Counted from the first letter of the stretch, positions 8,051 through 16,976 are shown. The stretch: DNA of 55,611 nt from an uncultured Clostridia bacterium (GCA_944385925.1 CALWZE010000026.1:1-55611), one strand, 5' to 3'. The notes: generated by a model not told the origin, from the sequence alone. Numbers and translations: made by a program.

Positions 8051-10579
8051 CTAAAAATAATCTTCAGGATTTTGCGGCTGTTCCTTCAGCCGCACTTCAA
8101 AATGCAGATGCGGACCGGTAGAATTTCCCGTTGACCCCGCTAACGCAATCAAGTCCCCTGCCTGGACCGTGTCACCGGCTTGAACGAGATTCCTTTCATT
8201 GTGCGCATACAGGGTTTGCAGACCTTCCCCATGATCAATCAAAACATAGTTTCCATATCCATTTTGCGAATCGTTGCCCGAAAAAATTACGGTGCCCGCA
8301 GCCGCTGCAACAATATCCGCCTGCCAATCCTGCTTGAAATCAATACCAGGGTGATTATCGGAAAATTCTCGTGAAATATCGGGATCACCTATAACCGGGC
8401 AGGACAGGAGCGCGCTTGTGTCGGTATTATTATTGAGGTTTTCAAGACAAAGGACCGGATCAATCACGATTCCGCCGTATCTCACCTCAAAATACAGCGT
8501 AGGAACTCCTACATCGCCTGACGAACCGGCAATGGCGATTGCCTCACCCGCCTGTACAGTCTCCCCCTCTTTTACCAGTATGGAAGCTGTATGCGCATAG
8601 AGCGTGCTGACTCCGTCTTGGTCTCCAATTATCAGGTAGTTGCCGCGTACTTCGTCTTTGCCCAACTCCAAAACGGAGCCCGACTGCGCAGCGAGTACAT
8701 TTTTTCCTGCTAAATCAGAAGAGGAAAACGCAATTCCGGAATGAAAATCGAGTTGTCCTTTGGTGAATTTCCAGCCATATGCGGATGAAACAAACGCATC
8801 CTCTTCAAGCGGCAGCTGAAGTCCGAGTTCGCTAATTTGCTGCACTCCAGGTATTGGCGCCCAGCAGGAAACAATTCCACCATTTTCAGCCGTGAGATAA
8901 GAGCAGTAAAAACGGCCCTCCTGTGCGGCCGGGAGAACGAGCGCGTAGCAGGTTGTCCCGCCTGTACCGTTCACCGCACCGGTTACGGAAAAAACAGAAG
9001 ACGTCTGCTGGCTTGACTGCCGCAAAGTGACAATCCCGGAGTGCTGGTTGATTTCCTCATCAGAGAGATGGACCGGTTCGCTGATGTCAATGGATGCTCC
9101 CGGAAAAGCTATCGTCAGTGCTTCACGCATCGTTTCGGCAGCAGCCTCCTCGACTGATGTATAGCTCGCAGGCTGCGTTTCTGTGCCATAGACATCGTTC
9201 TGCTGCACAAGCAGATTGAATCTGCTTTGCAAATGCGTGTGTGCATTAGTATTCGGGTAATCGGCCAGCTTTTCCGCAAGTCCCTCAATTTCCCTGCCAT
9301 CCTCCGCAAGACAAAGCTTTTTCAGAGAATCCGCATATGCGTTTCCATCGTCCGGAAATTCGGCAGTGTCCAGTTCCCAGCTTCCCGCCTGCCCCTGCAC
9401 CAGGGTAAGGCGGCAGGGGCGGCTTTCCGCGGATAATTCGTTAAGGCCATCTTCACTCTGGGCATAAGCGCCGGATCTTTCCCAAAGAAAATATACAGTT
9501 TTGTTCTCAAGCCGTTGGACGTGGAGAACGTCGATTGCAGTGAATACCCTGTCGCCCGGAATCTGCAACGCCCTGTTCTGCTGCTCATTGTATTCCTGCA
9601 TGGCCGTTGTGGCTATTTTAAGTTCCTGCGCATCAGGTGTTTCAAGCAAAGTTTCCTTTGGATTGGCTGCCAGAAAAACAATCAACATTATGGCCGCAAC
9701 AGCTCCGGTCGCTGTTATCCAGAAAGCGGGCTTTTTGAATTTGAGAACGTTTTTTATCCTCTTTTTTACGCTTCCTTCGCCGAAAGCAATCGGCGCGCCA
9801 TACAGAAAGCTGCGCGGTGCGCTGAGTTTAAGCAAAGACTGTGCATATTCCGTGCGCAGCTCGGGCCTTTTACGCAGCACCGATTCGTCGCAGGCAGCCT
9901 CCATGTCCTGCACCATAAAATAAAATGCCGCCCATACCAGGGGATTAAACCAATGAATGCACAGCGCGACATAAAACAGCGCCTTTATCCAGACGTCACC
10001 CTTACGGATATGCATTCTTTCATGCAAAAGCACATGTTCTCTTTCCTGCTCACTGAGTCCGGCTGGCAGATAAATTACAGGCCGGATAAGTCCAAGTACA
10101 AAGGCAGTCTGTATCCGGCTGCTGATCTGGCAGCCTTCCATAACGCTGATAGAATCTGCAAGCTTGCGGTAAAGCCTGCATAAGGCAATTAGACTGCCCA
10201 TCAGCGCAATGGCAAGCCCCAGCAGCCAGACCATTTCCCCGACAAACAACCAGATCTGCATCGGATTTGCGCTCGTCTGCGGCGTTGCTGCCGGCAACAC
10301 CGCATTAACGGCATAATCCAGCGATGATATACCGGTATTGATCTGCGGCGTTGCCGCAAGGCCAATGTTTTGAGGAAGCGGCTGTGGATTAATCAAAAGC
10401 AGGCTGAATCGGCTCTCAAAACTGACCGGACATAACAGCCGGAACAAAACGACAATCCAAAGTGCATAAGAATACCGGCGCGGCAGCTTCCGCATCAGCA
10501 ATCTTGCCAGAAGCACAAACAATATTACTGCGCCAGCACGCATGGACATATTCAGGATCGACAGAAAAAAATCTTCCAT
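8051..10579 (-). CDS. BlaR1/MecR1-like M56 membrane metallopeptidase with two C-terminal M23 domains
   Basis: The 842-residue protein begins with an M56 (BlaR1-type) integral membrane protease region: N-terminal membrane helices (about 14-30, 38-50, 108-134), zinc motif HERMH at 186-190 and D-E-A-A-C-type helix near 226-231, then a further membrane segment at about 285-305. Instead of the penicillin-binding sensor of BlaR1 there is a roughly 290-residue extracellular linker and two LytM/M23 domains. The first (about 595-712) keeps H613 but has A617 for Asp and TLY (694-696) for HLH, so it should be inactive. The second (about 725-842) keeps H743/D747, YAH793 and HLH (824-826). The gene follows blaI by 3 bases. 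By family precedent the M56 part would relieve BlaI repression on a wall-stress signal; the actual ligand is unknown. Confidence 0.88.
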   Translation of the reverse strand: MEDFFLSILNMSMRAGAVILFVLLARLLMRKLPRRYSYALWIVVLFRLLCPVSFESRFSLLLINPQPLPQNIGLAATPQINTGISSLDYAVNAVLPAATPQTSANPMQIWLFVGEMVWLLGLAIALMGSLIALCRLYRKLADSISVMEGCQISSRIQTAFVLGLIRPVIYLPAGLSEQEREHVLLHERMHIRKGDVWIKALFYVALCIHWFNPLVWAAFYFMVQDMEAACDESVLRKRPELRTEYAQSLLKLSAPRSFLYGAPIAFGEGSVKKRIKNVLKFKKPAFWITATGAVAAIMLIVFLAANPKETLLETPDAQELKIATTAMQEYNEQQNRALQIPGDRVFTAIDVLHVQRLENKTVYFLWERSGAYAQSEDGLNELSAESRPCRLTLVQGQAGSWELDTAEFPDDGNAYADSLKKLCLAEDGREIEGLAEKLADYPNTNAHTHLQSRFNLLVQQNDVYGTETQPASYTSVEEAAAETMREALTIAFPGASIDISEPVHLSDEEINQHSGIVTLRQSSQQTSSVFSVTGAVNGTGGTTCYALVLPAAQEGRFYCSYLTAENGGIVSCWAPIPGVQQISELGLQLPLEEDAFVSSAYGWKFTKGQLDFHSGIAFSSSDLAGKNVLAAQSGSVLELGKDEVRGNYLIIGDQDGVSTLYAHTASILVKEGETVQAGEAIAIAGSSGDVGVPTLYFEVRYGGIVIDPVLCLENLNNNTDTSALLSCPVIGDPDISREFSDNHPGIDFKQDWQADIVAAAAGTVIFSGNDSQNGYGNYVLIDHGEGLQTLYAHNERNLVQAGDTVQAGDLIALAGSTGNSTGPHLHFEVRLKEQPQNPEDYF

Positions 10580-10582
10580 AAT

Positions 10583-10942
10583 TCAGTCCTCCCTGCTTGC
10601 ATCAATTAGCCTTTGAAGTTCTTCCGCATCCTCCCTGGACAATTTTCCGCCCGCTGTAAAAGCCGCGACAAATCGCGGCAGCGAGCCGCCAAAATCCTGC
10701 TGGACCATCGCGCGGCCCCGCATTGCCGCATAGTCCTCCCTGCTGATCAGCGCTTTTACTGTTCCCTTTTCATTTGCAAACAAGCCGCGCTCACAAAGTC
10801 TTTTCAGCATGGTATAAGTCGTGGACTTCTTCCAGTTAAACGCTTCGGCGCATTTGCGCACAAGCTCTCCGGATGGAACCGGGGCTGTCTGCCAGATCAT
10901 TTCTGCAAATCGCATTTCCATCTCGCCTAGCCGTTCTTCCAT
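10583..10942 (-). CDS. blaI: BlaI/MecI/CopY-family repressor
   Basis: The 119-residue protein has the penicillinase-repressor winged helix: EMRFAEMIWQTAPVPSGELV, then WKKSTTYTMLKRLCERGLF as recognition helix, and the wing with NEKGTVKALISREDY. The C-terminal dimerisation part contains SREDAEELQRLID. In the family, cleavage by a partner M56 protease inactivates the repressor; the partner gene follows 3 bases downstream. ATG at 10942 has GGAGGG at a standard distance. Two matching inverted repeats overlap its promoter, consistent with autorepression of the pair. Confidence 0.92.
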   Translation of the reverse strand: MEERLGEMEMRFAEMIWQTAPVPSGELVRKCAEAFNWKKSTTYTMLKRLCERGLFANEKGTVKALISREDYAAMRGRAMVQQDFGGSLPRFVAAFTAGGKLSREDAEELQRLIDASRED

Positions 10943-10959
10943 AATGGCCCTCCATTTGG

Positions 10960-11011
10960 TCTAATGCCGTTAGATTAGCTTTAGTCTAACACCATTAGAC
11001 CATTATGTCAA
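10960..11011 (-). promoter_or_regulatory. Promoter and two BlaI-type operators of the blaI-M56/M23 operon
   Basis: On the reverse strand TTGACA (11011-11006) and TAGACT (10988-10983) are 17 bases apart. Two perfect 15-base inverted repeats with TCTAA-N5-TTAGA arms occupy 10985-10999 (spacer and -10) and 10960-10974 (start of transcript), centred 25 bases apart. Placement on the core promoter is that of a repressor site. Confidence 0.85.
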
Positions 11012-11071
11012 CAATGATTTTTACATTAAGACGTTTGCGCTTCTTTGCAAAAAGCATACATAACATAAATA

Positions 11072-11100
11072 AAAAAGGACGCCTTGCTGGCGTCCTTTTT
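11072..11100 (-). terminator. Terminator of ridA
   Basis: AAAAAGGACGCC-TTGCT-GGCGTCCTTTTT forms a perfect 12-bp stem with T runs on both strands, about 20 bases past the ridA stop. Confidence 0.85.
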
Positions 11101-11119
11101 GGCTGCAAATGCGCTCTGA

Positions 11120-11503
11120 TTATTTAAGATAAGCGATTGCCTCTACTTCGATCATGACGTCTTTCGGCAGTTTTGCGACCTGAAAAGCTGCACGTGCGGG
11201 CAGAACCTCGCCGTTAAAGTATTTGGCATAAACTTCGTTGACAGCTCCAAAATCATCCATGCTTTTCAGCAGCACTGTTGTCTTTACAACCTTGTCAAAG
11301 TCAGCACCGGCTTCTTTCAGGATCGCACCCATGCTCTGAAATACGCGGTTGGCCTGTTCCACAACGCCGCCGGCGACAATCTCGCCGGTTTGAGGATCAG
11401 CGGGGATCTGTCCGGAAACAAACAGAAAATCACCTGCTTTGACCGCCTGGGAATAAGGACCGATCGCTTTGGGGGCATGATCGGTGTGGATTTTCTCAAT
11501 CAT
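11120..11503 (-). CDS. ridA: RidA family reactive enamine/imine deaminase
   Basis: The 127-residue protein has the standard Rid length. Family signatures are [20 protein letters not shown] at the N-terminus and [20 protein letters not shown] at the C-terminus. The arginine of the 'PARAAF' block and the final glutamate (IEVEAIA) are those used to bind the imine/enamine acid. These homotrimeric cytoplasmic enzymes hydrolyse 2-aminoacrylate and similar reactive intermediates of PLP enzymes. A GGAGG site lies before ATG 11503. It is monocistronic, divergent from sigG. Confidence 0.95.
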   Translation of the reverse strand: MIEKIHTDHAPKAIGPYSQAVKAGDFLFVSGQIPADPQTGEIVAGGVVEQANRVFQSMGAILKEAGADFDKVVKTTVLLKSMDDFGAVNEVYAKYFNGEVLPARAAFQVAKLPKDVMIEVEAIAYLK

Positions 11504-11535
11504 GATAAACCTCCGTACAAGTTAATTACGCATAT

Positions 11536-11564
11536 ATCGTATACCGCACAGAATCGTCTGTCAA
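11536..11564 (-). promoter_or_regulatory. Sigma-A promoter of ridA
   Basis: On the reverse strand TTGACA (11564-11559), a 17-base spacer and TACGAT (11541-11536) lie about 33 bases before the ridA ATG. Confidence 0.75.
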
Positions 11565-11659
11565 CAAATTTGCCGCTTTGCTGGGAAATTTTTCTGACTG
11601 TTTCGCCGCTCAAAATAGGGCAATACTGAGTGTTAGAAATGATAAGCGAGGACAGGCAG

Positions 11660-12430
11660 ATGCAGAACTGCAAGGTTGAAATATGCGGAATAGACACTTC
11701 CAAGTTGAAGGTCATGCGGGAGAGTGAAAAAATTGAACTGCTCAAAAAAGCGCAGAACGGAGACAAGCAGGCGCGGGACGCGCTGGTATTCGGCAACCTG
11801 CGTCTTGTGTTAAGTATTGTACAGAGGTTTTTGAATCGAAGCGAATTGCCGGATGATCTGTTTCAGATCGGCTGTATCGGCCTGATTAAAGCTATAGATC
11901 ACTTCGATCTTGGTCTGGGCGTTCGCTTCTCGACGTATGCATGTCCAATGATTATCGGAGAGGTGCGCCGTTATCTGCGGGACAACAATGCTGTGCGGGT
12001 AAGCCGTTCTTTGCGCGACACGGCTTATAAGGCGATGCAGACGCGGGAAATGCTGCAAAACCGAAACGCCAAAGAGCCGACCGTGCGGGAGATTTCCAAC
12101 GAAATGAATCTTTCCTCACAGGAGGTTGTCGCTGCGTTGGAATCGGTCGTCGAGCCGCTTTCTCTTTACGAACCGGTTTTTTCCGACGGAAGCGACACGG
12201 TATATGTGTTCGACCAGGTCGGCGACGAAGGCGGCGAAGACGATTGGCTTTGTGAAATCTCTTTCAAACGGGCCATCCACAAGCTTTCCGAGCGTGAGCG
12301 CGCAATCCTGACCCTGCGGTTTATGAAGGGAAAAACGCAGATGGAGGTCGCCTCGATTATAGGAATCAGTCAGGCACAGGTAAGCAGGCTGGAAAAAAAC
12401 GCACTGAACAAAATCCGGCAGGAGCTGTGA
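11660..12430 (+). CDS. sigG: RNA polymerase sigma-G, late forespore sigma factor
   Basis: The 256-residue protein begins MQNCKVEICGIDTSKLKVM, closely matching the SigG N-terminus (KVEICGVDTSKLP). Region 2 contains NLRLVLSIVQRFLNRSELPDDLFQIG and VRFSTYACPMIIGEVRRYLR; region 3 contains RVSRSLRDTAYKA; region 4 ends KGKTQMEVASIIGISQAQVSRLE. ATG at 11660 is chosen over GTG 11630 and ATG 11639 because GAGGACAG lies at the right distance and the family start fits. In B. subtilis and most Clostridia sigG follows sigE in the same direction. Here it points toward sigE, tail to tail. Confidence 0.95.
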   Translation: MQNCKVEICGIDTSKLKVMRESEKIELLKKAQNGDKQARDALVFGNLRLVLSIVQRFLNRSELPDDLFQIGCIGLIKAIDHFDLGLGVRFSTYACPMIIGEVRRYLRDNNAVRVSRSLRDTAYKAMQTREMLQNRNAKEPTVREISNEMNLSSQEVVAALESVVEPLSLYEPVFSDGSDTVYVFDQVGDEGGEDDWLCEISFKRAIHKLSERERAILTLRFMKGKTQMEVASIIGISQAQVSRLEKNALNKIRQEL

Positions 12431-12471
12431 CGTTCTTCTGTTGCGCAGCAGTATTCAAGCTGAAAATCTAT

Positions 12472-12534
12472 GCGAAAGCGATTATTTTGCCCGTCCCGAG
12501 TTGTTTGCTCGGGCGGCTTAACAGTCGCTTTCGC
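12472..12534. terminator. Large shared hairpin between convergent sigG and sigE
   Basis: Outer arms GCGAAAGCGA (12472-12481) and TCGCTTTCGC (12525-12534) enclose an inner stem GCCCGTCCCGAG / CTCGGGCGGC (12489-12516 region). On the plus strand it runs into CTTTTCTC, suitable for sigG. One arm lies inside the last codons of sigE. Confidence 0.6.
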
Positions 12535-13240
12535 TTTTCTCTATATCTTTTTTCAGTTTTTTTATAATTCTTTTTTCCAGCCGCGAAATATAGGACTGCG
12601 AAATGCCAACCATATCGGCAACTTCTTTCTGGGTGTGTTCTTTGGACCCGAAGAGGCCGAAGCGCAGCCGGATTATGGTTTTTTCCCGCTCCGGAAGCGC
12701 GCGCACAACGGCACAGAGCTGATTTTGCTCCGCCTCCTGTTCCATGTCACGATAGACCGTGTCGCTGTCTGTTCCCAGAATGTCGGACAGCAGCAGCTCA
12801 TTGCCGTCCCAATCCACGTTCAGCGGCTCATCGATAGAAAGCTCCTGCTTTTTGTTTGTCGTTTTGCGCAGGAACATCAGAATCTCGTTTTCAATGCATC
12901 TGGAAGCGTAGGTCGCGAGCTTGATGTTTTTATCCGGCTGGAAGGTATTAACCGCTTTTATCAGTCCGATTGTCCCGATGGAGACCAGATCTTCTACGTT
13001 TATTCCCGTACTCTCAAATTTTTTCGCTATATACACGACCAGTCTCAGATTATGGGTAATCAATATTTCCCGTGCGCCAGCGTCTCCCTGTCGAAGCCGC
13101 TCAAAAACCTCCTTTTCCTCCTGGGCTGAAATCGGCGCCGGCAGGGTTTCAGGACCATTTATGTAATGGATCTGTTCGCCGCGGATTCGCGCAACGAGTC
13201 TTACCGCCCATATTTTCAATTTCAGAAAAATTTTGTTCAT
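12518..13240 (-). CDS. sigE: RNA polymerase sigma-E, early mother-cell sigma factor (pro-sigma-E)
   Basis: The 240-residue protein has the SigE layout: a hydrophobic/basic N-terminal pro-region ([19 protein letters not shown]) and ...[14 protein letters not shown], then region 2 ([20 protein letters not shown] and [20 protein letters not shown]) and region 4 ([20 protein letters not shown]). The pro-region holds the factor at the membrane until SpoIIGA cleaves it after septation. ATG 13240 has GGAGG 9 bases upstream. An in-frame upstream ATG (13270) lies within spoIIGA and lacks a site. It begins 4 bases after the spoIIGA stop. Confidence 0.95.
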   Translation of the reverse strand: MNKIFLKLKIWAVRLVARIRGEQIHYINGPETLPAPISAQEEKEVFERLRQGDAGAREILITHNLRLVVYIAKKFESTGINVEDLVSIGTIGLIKAVNTFQPDKNIKLATYASRCIENEILMFLRKTTNKKQELSIDEPLNVDWDGNELLLSDILGTDSDTVYRDMEQEAEQNQLCAVVRALPEREKTIIRLRFGLFGSKEHTQKEVADMVGISQSYISRLEKRIIKKLKKDIEKSESDC

Positions 13241-13244
13241 TTGC

Positions 13245-14120
13245 TCAATCCTCCAGCATATCTGTTCCAATCAATCCATCACATTCCGGAAGCATTTCGT
13301 CTTTTACGAATCCGATGTAAGGAGAAAATGAATGGCAGCCGGCATTTTTAGCCGATTTCGCTGCGGCGCCATCTGCTTTAAATGCCAGGATTACCCCCTC
13401 GCCCGCAACCGTTTTGAATGGCACTACTGAAAATGCGCCGCAATTTTCGGTGTGTCCGGATTGCAGGTTATTTTGTTCAAAGGCCTGCAATGCCTCAAGC
13501 TGACTGGCAGTCAGCATTTTTTCCGCCAGCGTCCTTTTCAAAATAATCACTTCTTTCCCCGATACCGGTTCTTTTAAACTTTTTCCGCTGTCTGCTATCA
13601 GCCGCACCTCAACTGTTTTTCCGCCCATACGAATCAGCCAGTCACCTTTTCGCTGTATCTGCGCCGGCTTTTTAAATAAAAGCTCATATAGACATAAAAG
13701 CAGATAAATCACCATCGCCAGGAGAACCAGCATTAGAGGTTTCACCTGAACATACAGGCCGAAGTTGTTTACAAAAAGATTTTCCGATCCGCTTTTTGTT
13801 TGAAGCAGCGCAATCAGTCCGGCGAACAGAGCGGAACTTAGAAAAAGAGCTGCGCAGTTTCTTAAAAATCCACGCAAGCTTGTAGCACCAAATGCAATCA
13901 GCGAGATAGTTGCACAACCGGCCGCTTTTACCAAAAGCGCGACGACAAAATGCATTTTGGGCATCAGGACTGTTAAGGAAAAAAGAGAGCCGAGAAATGC
14001 CGCAAACGCAAATCTGCCTCTTCTGACGGTTTCTTTCGTAAAAAAGCAGGTACCCAAAATCAGAAAATAGTTGATCAGCGCGTTGACAAGCAGCAAAACA
14101 TCAATATAGATAACCCGCAC
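13245..14120 (-). CDS. spoIIGA: Pro-sigma-E processing aspartic peptidase SpoIIGA
   Basis: The 291-residue protein begins [20 protein letters not shown], typical of SpoIIGA. About five membrane helices occupy residues 1-150; the cytoplasmic half holds the aspartic-protease-like motif [18 protein letters not shown] around residue 174, with the catalytic Asp in 'DSG', and ends [10 protein letters not shown]. The start codon is GTG at 14120 behind GAGGTGA. It is expressed with sigE and activates it. The upstream promoter resembles that of the B. subtilis spoIIG operon (see the promoter entry). Confidence 0.93.
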   Translation of the reverse strand: MRVIYIDVLLLVNALINYFLILGTCFFTKETVRRGRFAFAAFLGSLFSLTVLMPKMHFVVALLVKAAGCATISLIAFGATSLRGFLRNCAALFLSSALFAGLIALLQTKSGSENLFVNNFGLYVQVKPLMLVLLAMVIYLLLCLYELLFKKPAQIQRKGDWLIRMGGKTVEVRLIADSGKSLKEPVSGKEVIILKRTLAEKMLTASQLEALQAFEQNNLQSGHTENCGAFSVVPFKTVAGEGVILAFKADGAAAKSAKNAGCHSFSPYIGFVKDEMLPECDGLIGTDMLED

Positions 14121-14141
14121 GCCATCACCTCTACAAGCAAG

Positions 14142-14175
14142 ATTGTACGCGGCATGCGGGTCGTATTTTGTCGAG
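14142..14175 (-). promoter_or_regulatory. Putative Spo0A-controlled spoIIGA-sigE promoter
   Basis: On the reverse strand TCGACA (14174-14169) and TACAAT (14147-14142) are separated by 21 bases, too far for an ordinary sigma-A promoter. The plus-strand sequence TTTGTCGAG (14167-14175) matches the 0A box consensus TTTGTCGAA at 8 of 9 positions and overlaps the -35. The B. subtilis spoIIG promoter is known for a 22-base spacer and 0A boxes at this position. Confidence 0.65.
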
Positions 14176-14492
14176 AGCGGAAATCCGGCCTGTGAAACAA
14201 GGATCTTTTTTCCAGCGTCAGCACTTTCATTGCCCGGAAAAAGGTTGTCTTATGTTTTTGCTTATTGCAGAAGAATAGAAAAGTTTCCTGCAAGCGAATT
14301 TGAGTGGACAGACAACTTGCGCCTGTGTGTTTTATGCGATTTCATCGCACGGCAAAAAAGCGCCGTTTTCTGCCTAATTTACTCTGCGTTCTGTCAGCAA
14401 CCGCTCTTCGTTTTACCAGGGATACGCATGATATTCGTCCTGTTTTGCGCTCTATCATCCAATATACAGAAACACGGAAGCGAACTCCGAAC
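14176..14492. other. Intergenic region upstream of spoIIGA
   Basis: This stretch lies between the spoIIGA promoter and the mutS2 terminator. Overlapping open frames on the plus strand have no ribosome site or protein-like content. Further Spo0A sites may lie here, but I see no second clear one. Confidence 0.4.
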
Positions 14493-14526
14493 AAAAAAAG
14501 GCCCCAGCACCTTTCGGTGTGGGGTC
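14493..14526 (-). terminator. Terminator of the recO-mutS2 transcript
   Basis: GGCCCCAGCACC-TTTC-GGTGTGGGGTC (imperfect stem) lies 53 bases beyond the mutS2 stop. On the reverse strand it ends in TTTTTTT. Confidence 0.8.
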
Positions 14527-14578
14527 TCATTACTCCATGTCTCACTTTGGAAATTTCATTTTGCCCTTTTATATGATG

Positions 14579-16966
14579 CTACTTCAGCTCCACGATTGTG
14601 ACGCCGTCCTCGCCTTCTCCGTACTTGCCAAGCCGGAAAGATTTGACACATTTCAGCCGTTTCAGATCCTGATGCAGGCCGTTGCGAAGCGCACCAGTTC
14701 CCTTCCCATGGATCAGATAAACGGTTGACAGGTGCGAAAGCATCGCGCTGTCAATAAAACGTTCAGCTTCCATAATTGCTTCTTCAACCGTCATGCCGAT
14801 AAGATTGATTTCATTGCGGCCGCTGCGTTTCTCTTCAACCGAGCCGGAATTGCGATAAACGGTTTTGGGCTTTGCTTTTTTCGCTGCGGGCGGCTTGCGG
14901 AGCGCATCAAGCGGCAATCTGGTTTTAATCAACCCGGCTTTGACCTCGACAATTCCCTTTGCATCCGGCGCGGCGGTTACAACACCGGTCTGTCCGAGCG
15001 CGGGTACATATACGCTGTCTCCGACCTTTGCTTCCTTGATATGTGGCAGATTATCCGGCTGGACTTCGTCTACCGGGTCGGCAGCGTCCAGAAGCCTTGC
15101 ACTGTCATTATTTGCAATTGCCTTCGCACGTGCCTTTGCGGCCTGCCGGTCTTTCTCCTTCTGCGCATCCAGCTTTTTGATCTCATCCAGCAATTTATAG
15201 GCGTTTGCGGCGACGTCATTCGCCAACTGCTTGGCTTTCTGACGCGCAGCATCAAGCTCACGCTGCCCCTGCTTGATAAGTTTATCACGCTCCTGCTCCG
15301 CTTTTCTGACCAGCGAGGCTGCCTGCTCCTTCATCCCGTCGATTTCTTCCTGCCGGTCTGCAAGCTCGCTTTTCAGCCGCTCTATCTCGCTGAGCACATC
15401 CTCAAAGCGGCGATCCTGCGCGTCCATCCCACGGCGCGCTTCCTCCAGCAGTTCCTTATCCAGCCCAAGACGTTCCCCAATCAGCAGCGCGTTTGAGCGG
15501 CCGGGCACGCCGATATTCAGCCGATAGGTCGGCCGCAGCGTGGCAACGTCAAACTCACAGCTTGCGTTCTGGACGCCCGCTGTTTCCAGCGCATACATCT
15601 TGATCTCGCCATAGTGGGTGGTCGCCAATACACGGCATCCCTGACGGCGGAGACGCTCAAGAATCGCAACGGCCAGCGCTGCGCCCTCAGCCGGGTCTGT
15701 GCCTGCACCGAGCTCATCCAAAAGCACCAGCGAGTGTTCGTCCGCGCGTTTTAGAATCTGCGAAATATTCATAATGTGTGCAGAAAAGGTGGACAGGCTC
15801 TGCTCGATGCTCTGCTCATCGCCGATATCCACCAGCACCTGTTCAAAGACACACAGACGGCTTTCTTCCTTTGCGCTGATCAGCATTCCGGAACAGGCCA
15901 TCAAACTCAGAAGCCCGGTTGTTTTCAGGGTTACCGTTTTACCGCCTGTGTTCGGGCCTGTGATAATGAGCGAACTGTAGTTCTCTCCGAGCGGCAGATC
16001 GATCGGGACGACCTGATTTTTCGGGATAAGCGGGTGCCGCGCCCTTTTCAGCTCAATAATCCCCTCGTCATTGAGAAGCGGCTTGGTTCCCTCGATGGAT
16101 ATGGCGTATTTCGCCTTGGCAAGGGCGAGATCAATCTGCACGAACGTCTCGTAGCTTGCGCGGATGCGCTGTGCGCCGTTCGCGACGCGGTCGGTAAATA
16201 CACCGAGGATCCGATCAATTTCCCGCAGCTCGTCGCCGTGCAGCTGCATAATGAGGTTGTTTGCCTCAACAACGGCTGCCGGTTCAATAAAATAAGTCGA
16301 GCCGGAGGAGGAGACGTCGTGCACAAGTCCCGGGACGTCGTTTTTGTGCTCTGTCTTGACCGGCACGACAAAACGGCCGCCGCGCATGGTCACGATGGCG
16401 TCCTGTAAATACTTTTGTGTGCCCGCACCGCGGATAAGCGCATCCAGTTTTTCGCGTATCGAGCTTTCAGCACGGCGAATTTTGCGGCGTATCTCCCGCA
16501 GCGCAGGAGAAGCGTCATCCTGCATTTCGTTTTCGCTCAGGATGCAATCGGAAATATCTCTTTCAAGCGCAGCATCCTCATAAAGGAGGTAAAACAGGCG
16601 GTTGACATACCCTTCGCTGTCCAGTTCCTGCGAATACCAGCTGTTAAGCGCGCGCGCATTGCGCAGCATGGTGCGTACGCGAAGCAGCTCTCCCATCGAG
16701 AGCAGACCGCCTTTTTCCGCCCGCAGACAGATTTCGGGAATGCCGCTGACCCCGGAAACAGACGGGCCGGAATTTGAAATGATCATTTTAAACAGCGCAT
16801 CGGTAATCTCCAGCAGCGGCACCGCATCCGCGAGGGTTGTCTGCGGCACAATCGACAGCGCGCGGGATTTTGCCTCTTCGCTGACCGCGTACTCAGCTAC
16901 GCGGGCACATATTTTATCGAACTCCAACCGGGTGCGATAAATGGCGTTTTGTTCCTGTAAATCCAT
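14579..16966 (-). CDS. mutS2: Endonuclease MutS2 / ribosome collision-splitting ATPase
   Basis: The 795-residue protein has the MutS2 layout: lever/clamp region (1-300), ABC-type ATPase with Walker A GPNTGGKT at 337-344 and Walker B VLLDELGAGTDP near 415, a long charged coiled coil (about 520-630) and a C-terminal Smr domain (about 715-795) with HGKGTGALRNGL. The block that is usually LDLR/LDLHG at the start of Smr reads INLIGM here. The family suppresses homologous recombination and/or splits stalled ribosomes. It starts 10 bases after the recO stop with AGGG upstream. Confidence 0.95.
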   Translation of the reverse strand: MDLQEQNAIYRTRLEFDKICARVAEYAVSEEAKSRALSIVPQTTLADAVPLLEITDALFKMIISNSGPSVSGVSGIPEICLRAEKGGLLSMGELLRVRTMLRNARALNSWYSQELDSEGYVNRLFYLLYEDAALERDISDCILSENEMQDDASPALREIRRKIRRAESSIREKLDALIRGAGTQKYLQDAIVTMRGGRFVVPVKTEHKNDVPGLVHDVSSSGSTYFIEPAAVVEANNLIMQLHGDELREIDRILGVFTDRVANGAQRIRASYETFVQIDLALAKAKYAISIEGTKPLLNDEGIIELKRARHPLIPKNQVVPIDLPLGENYSSLIITGPNTGGKTVTLKTTGLLSLMACSGMLISAKEESRLCVFEQVLVDIGDEQSIEQSLSTFSAHIMNISQILKRADEHSLVLLDELGAGTDPAEGAALAVAILERLRRQGCRVLATTHYGEIKMYALETAGVQNASCEFDVATLRPTYRLNIGVPGRSNALLIGERLGLDKELLEEARRGMDAQDRRFEDVLSEIERLKSELADRQEEIDGMKEQAASLVRKAEQERDKLIKQGQRELDAARQKAKQLANDVAANAYKLLDEIKKLDAQKEKDRQAAKARAKAIANNDSARLLDAADPVDEVQPDNLPHIKEAKVGDSVYVPALGQTGVVTAAPDAKGIVEVKAGLIKTRLPLDALRKPPAAKKAKPKTVYRNSGSVEEKRSGRNEINLIGMTVEEAIMEAERFIDSAMLSHLSTVYLIHGKGTGALRNGLHQDLKRLKCVKSFRLGKYGEGEDGVTIVELK

Positions 16967-16976
16967 AATAAATACC

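Noticed and set aside
14143..14601. 152-residue ORF upstream of spoIIGA
   Set aside because: It runs through the spoIIGA promoter and the mutS2 terminator and has no ribosome site.
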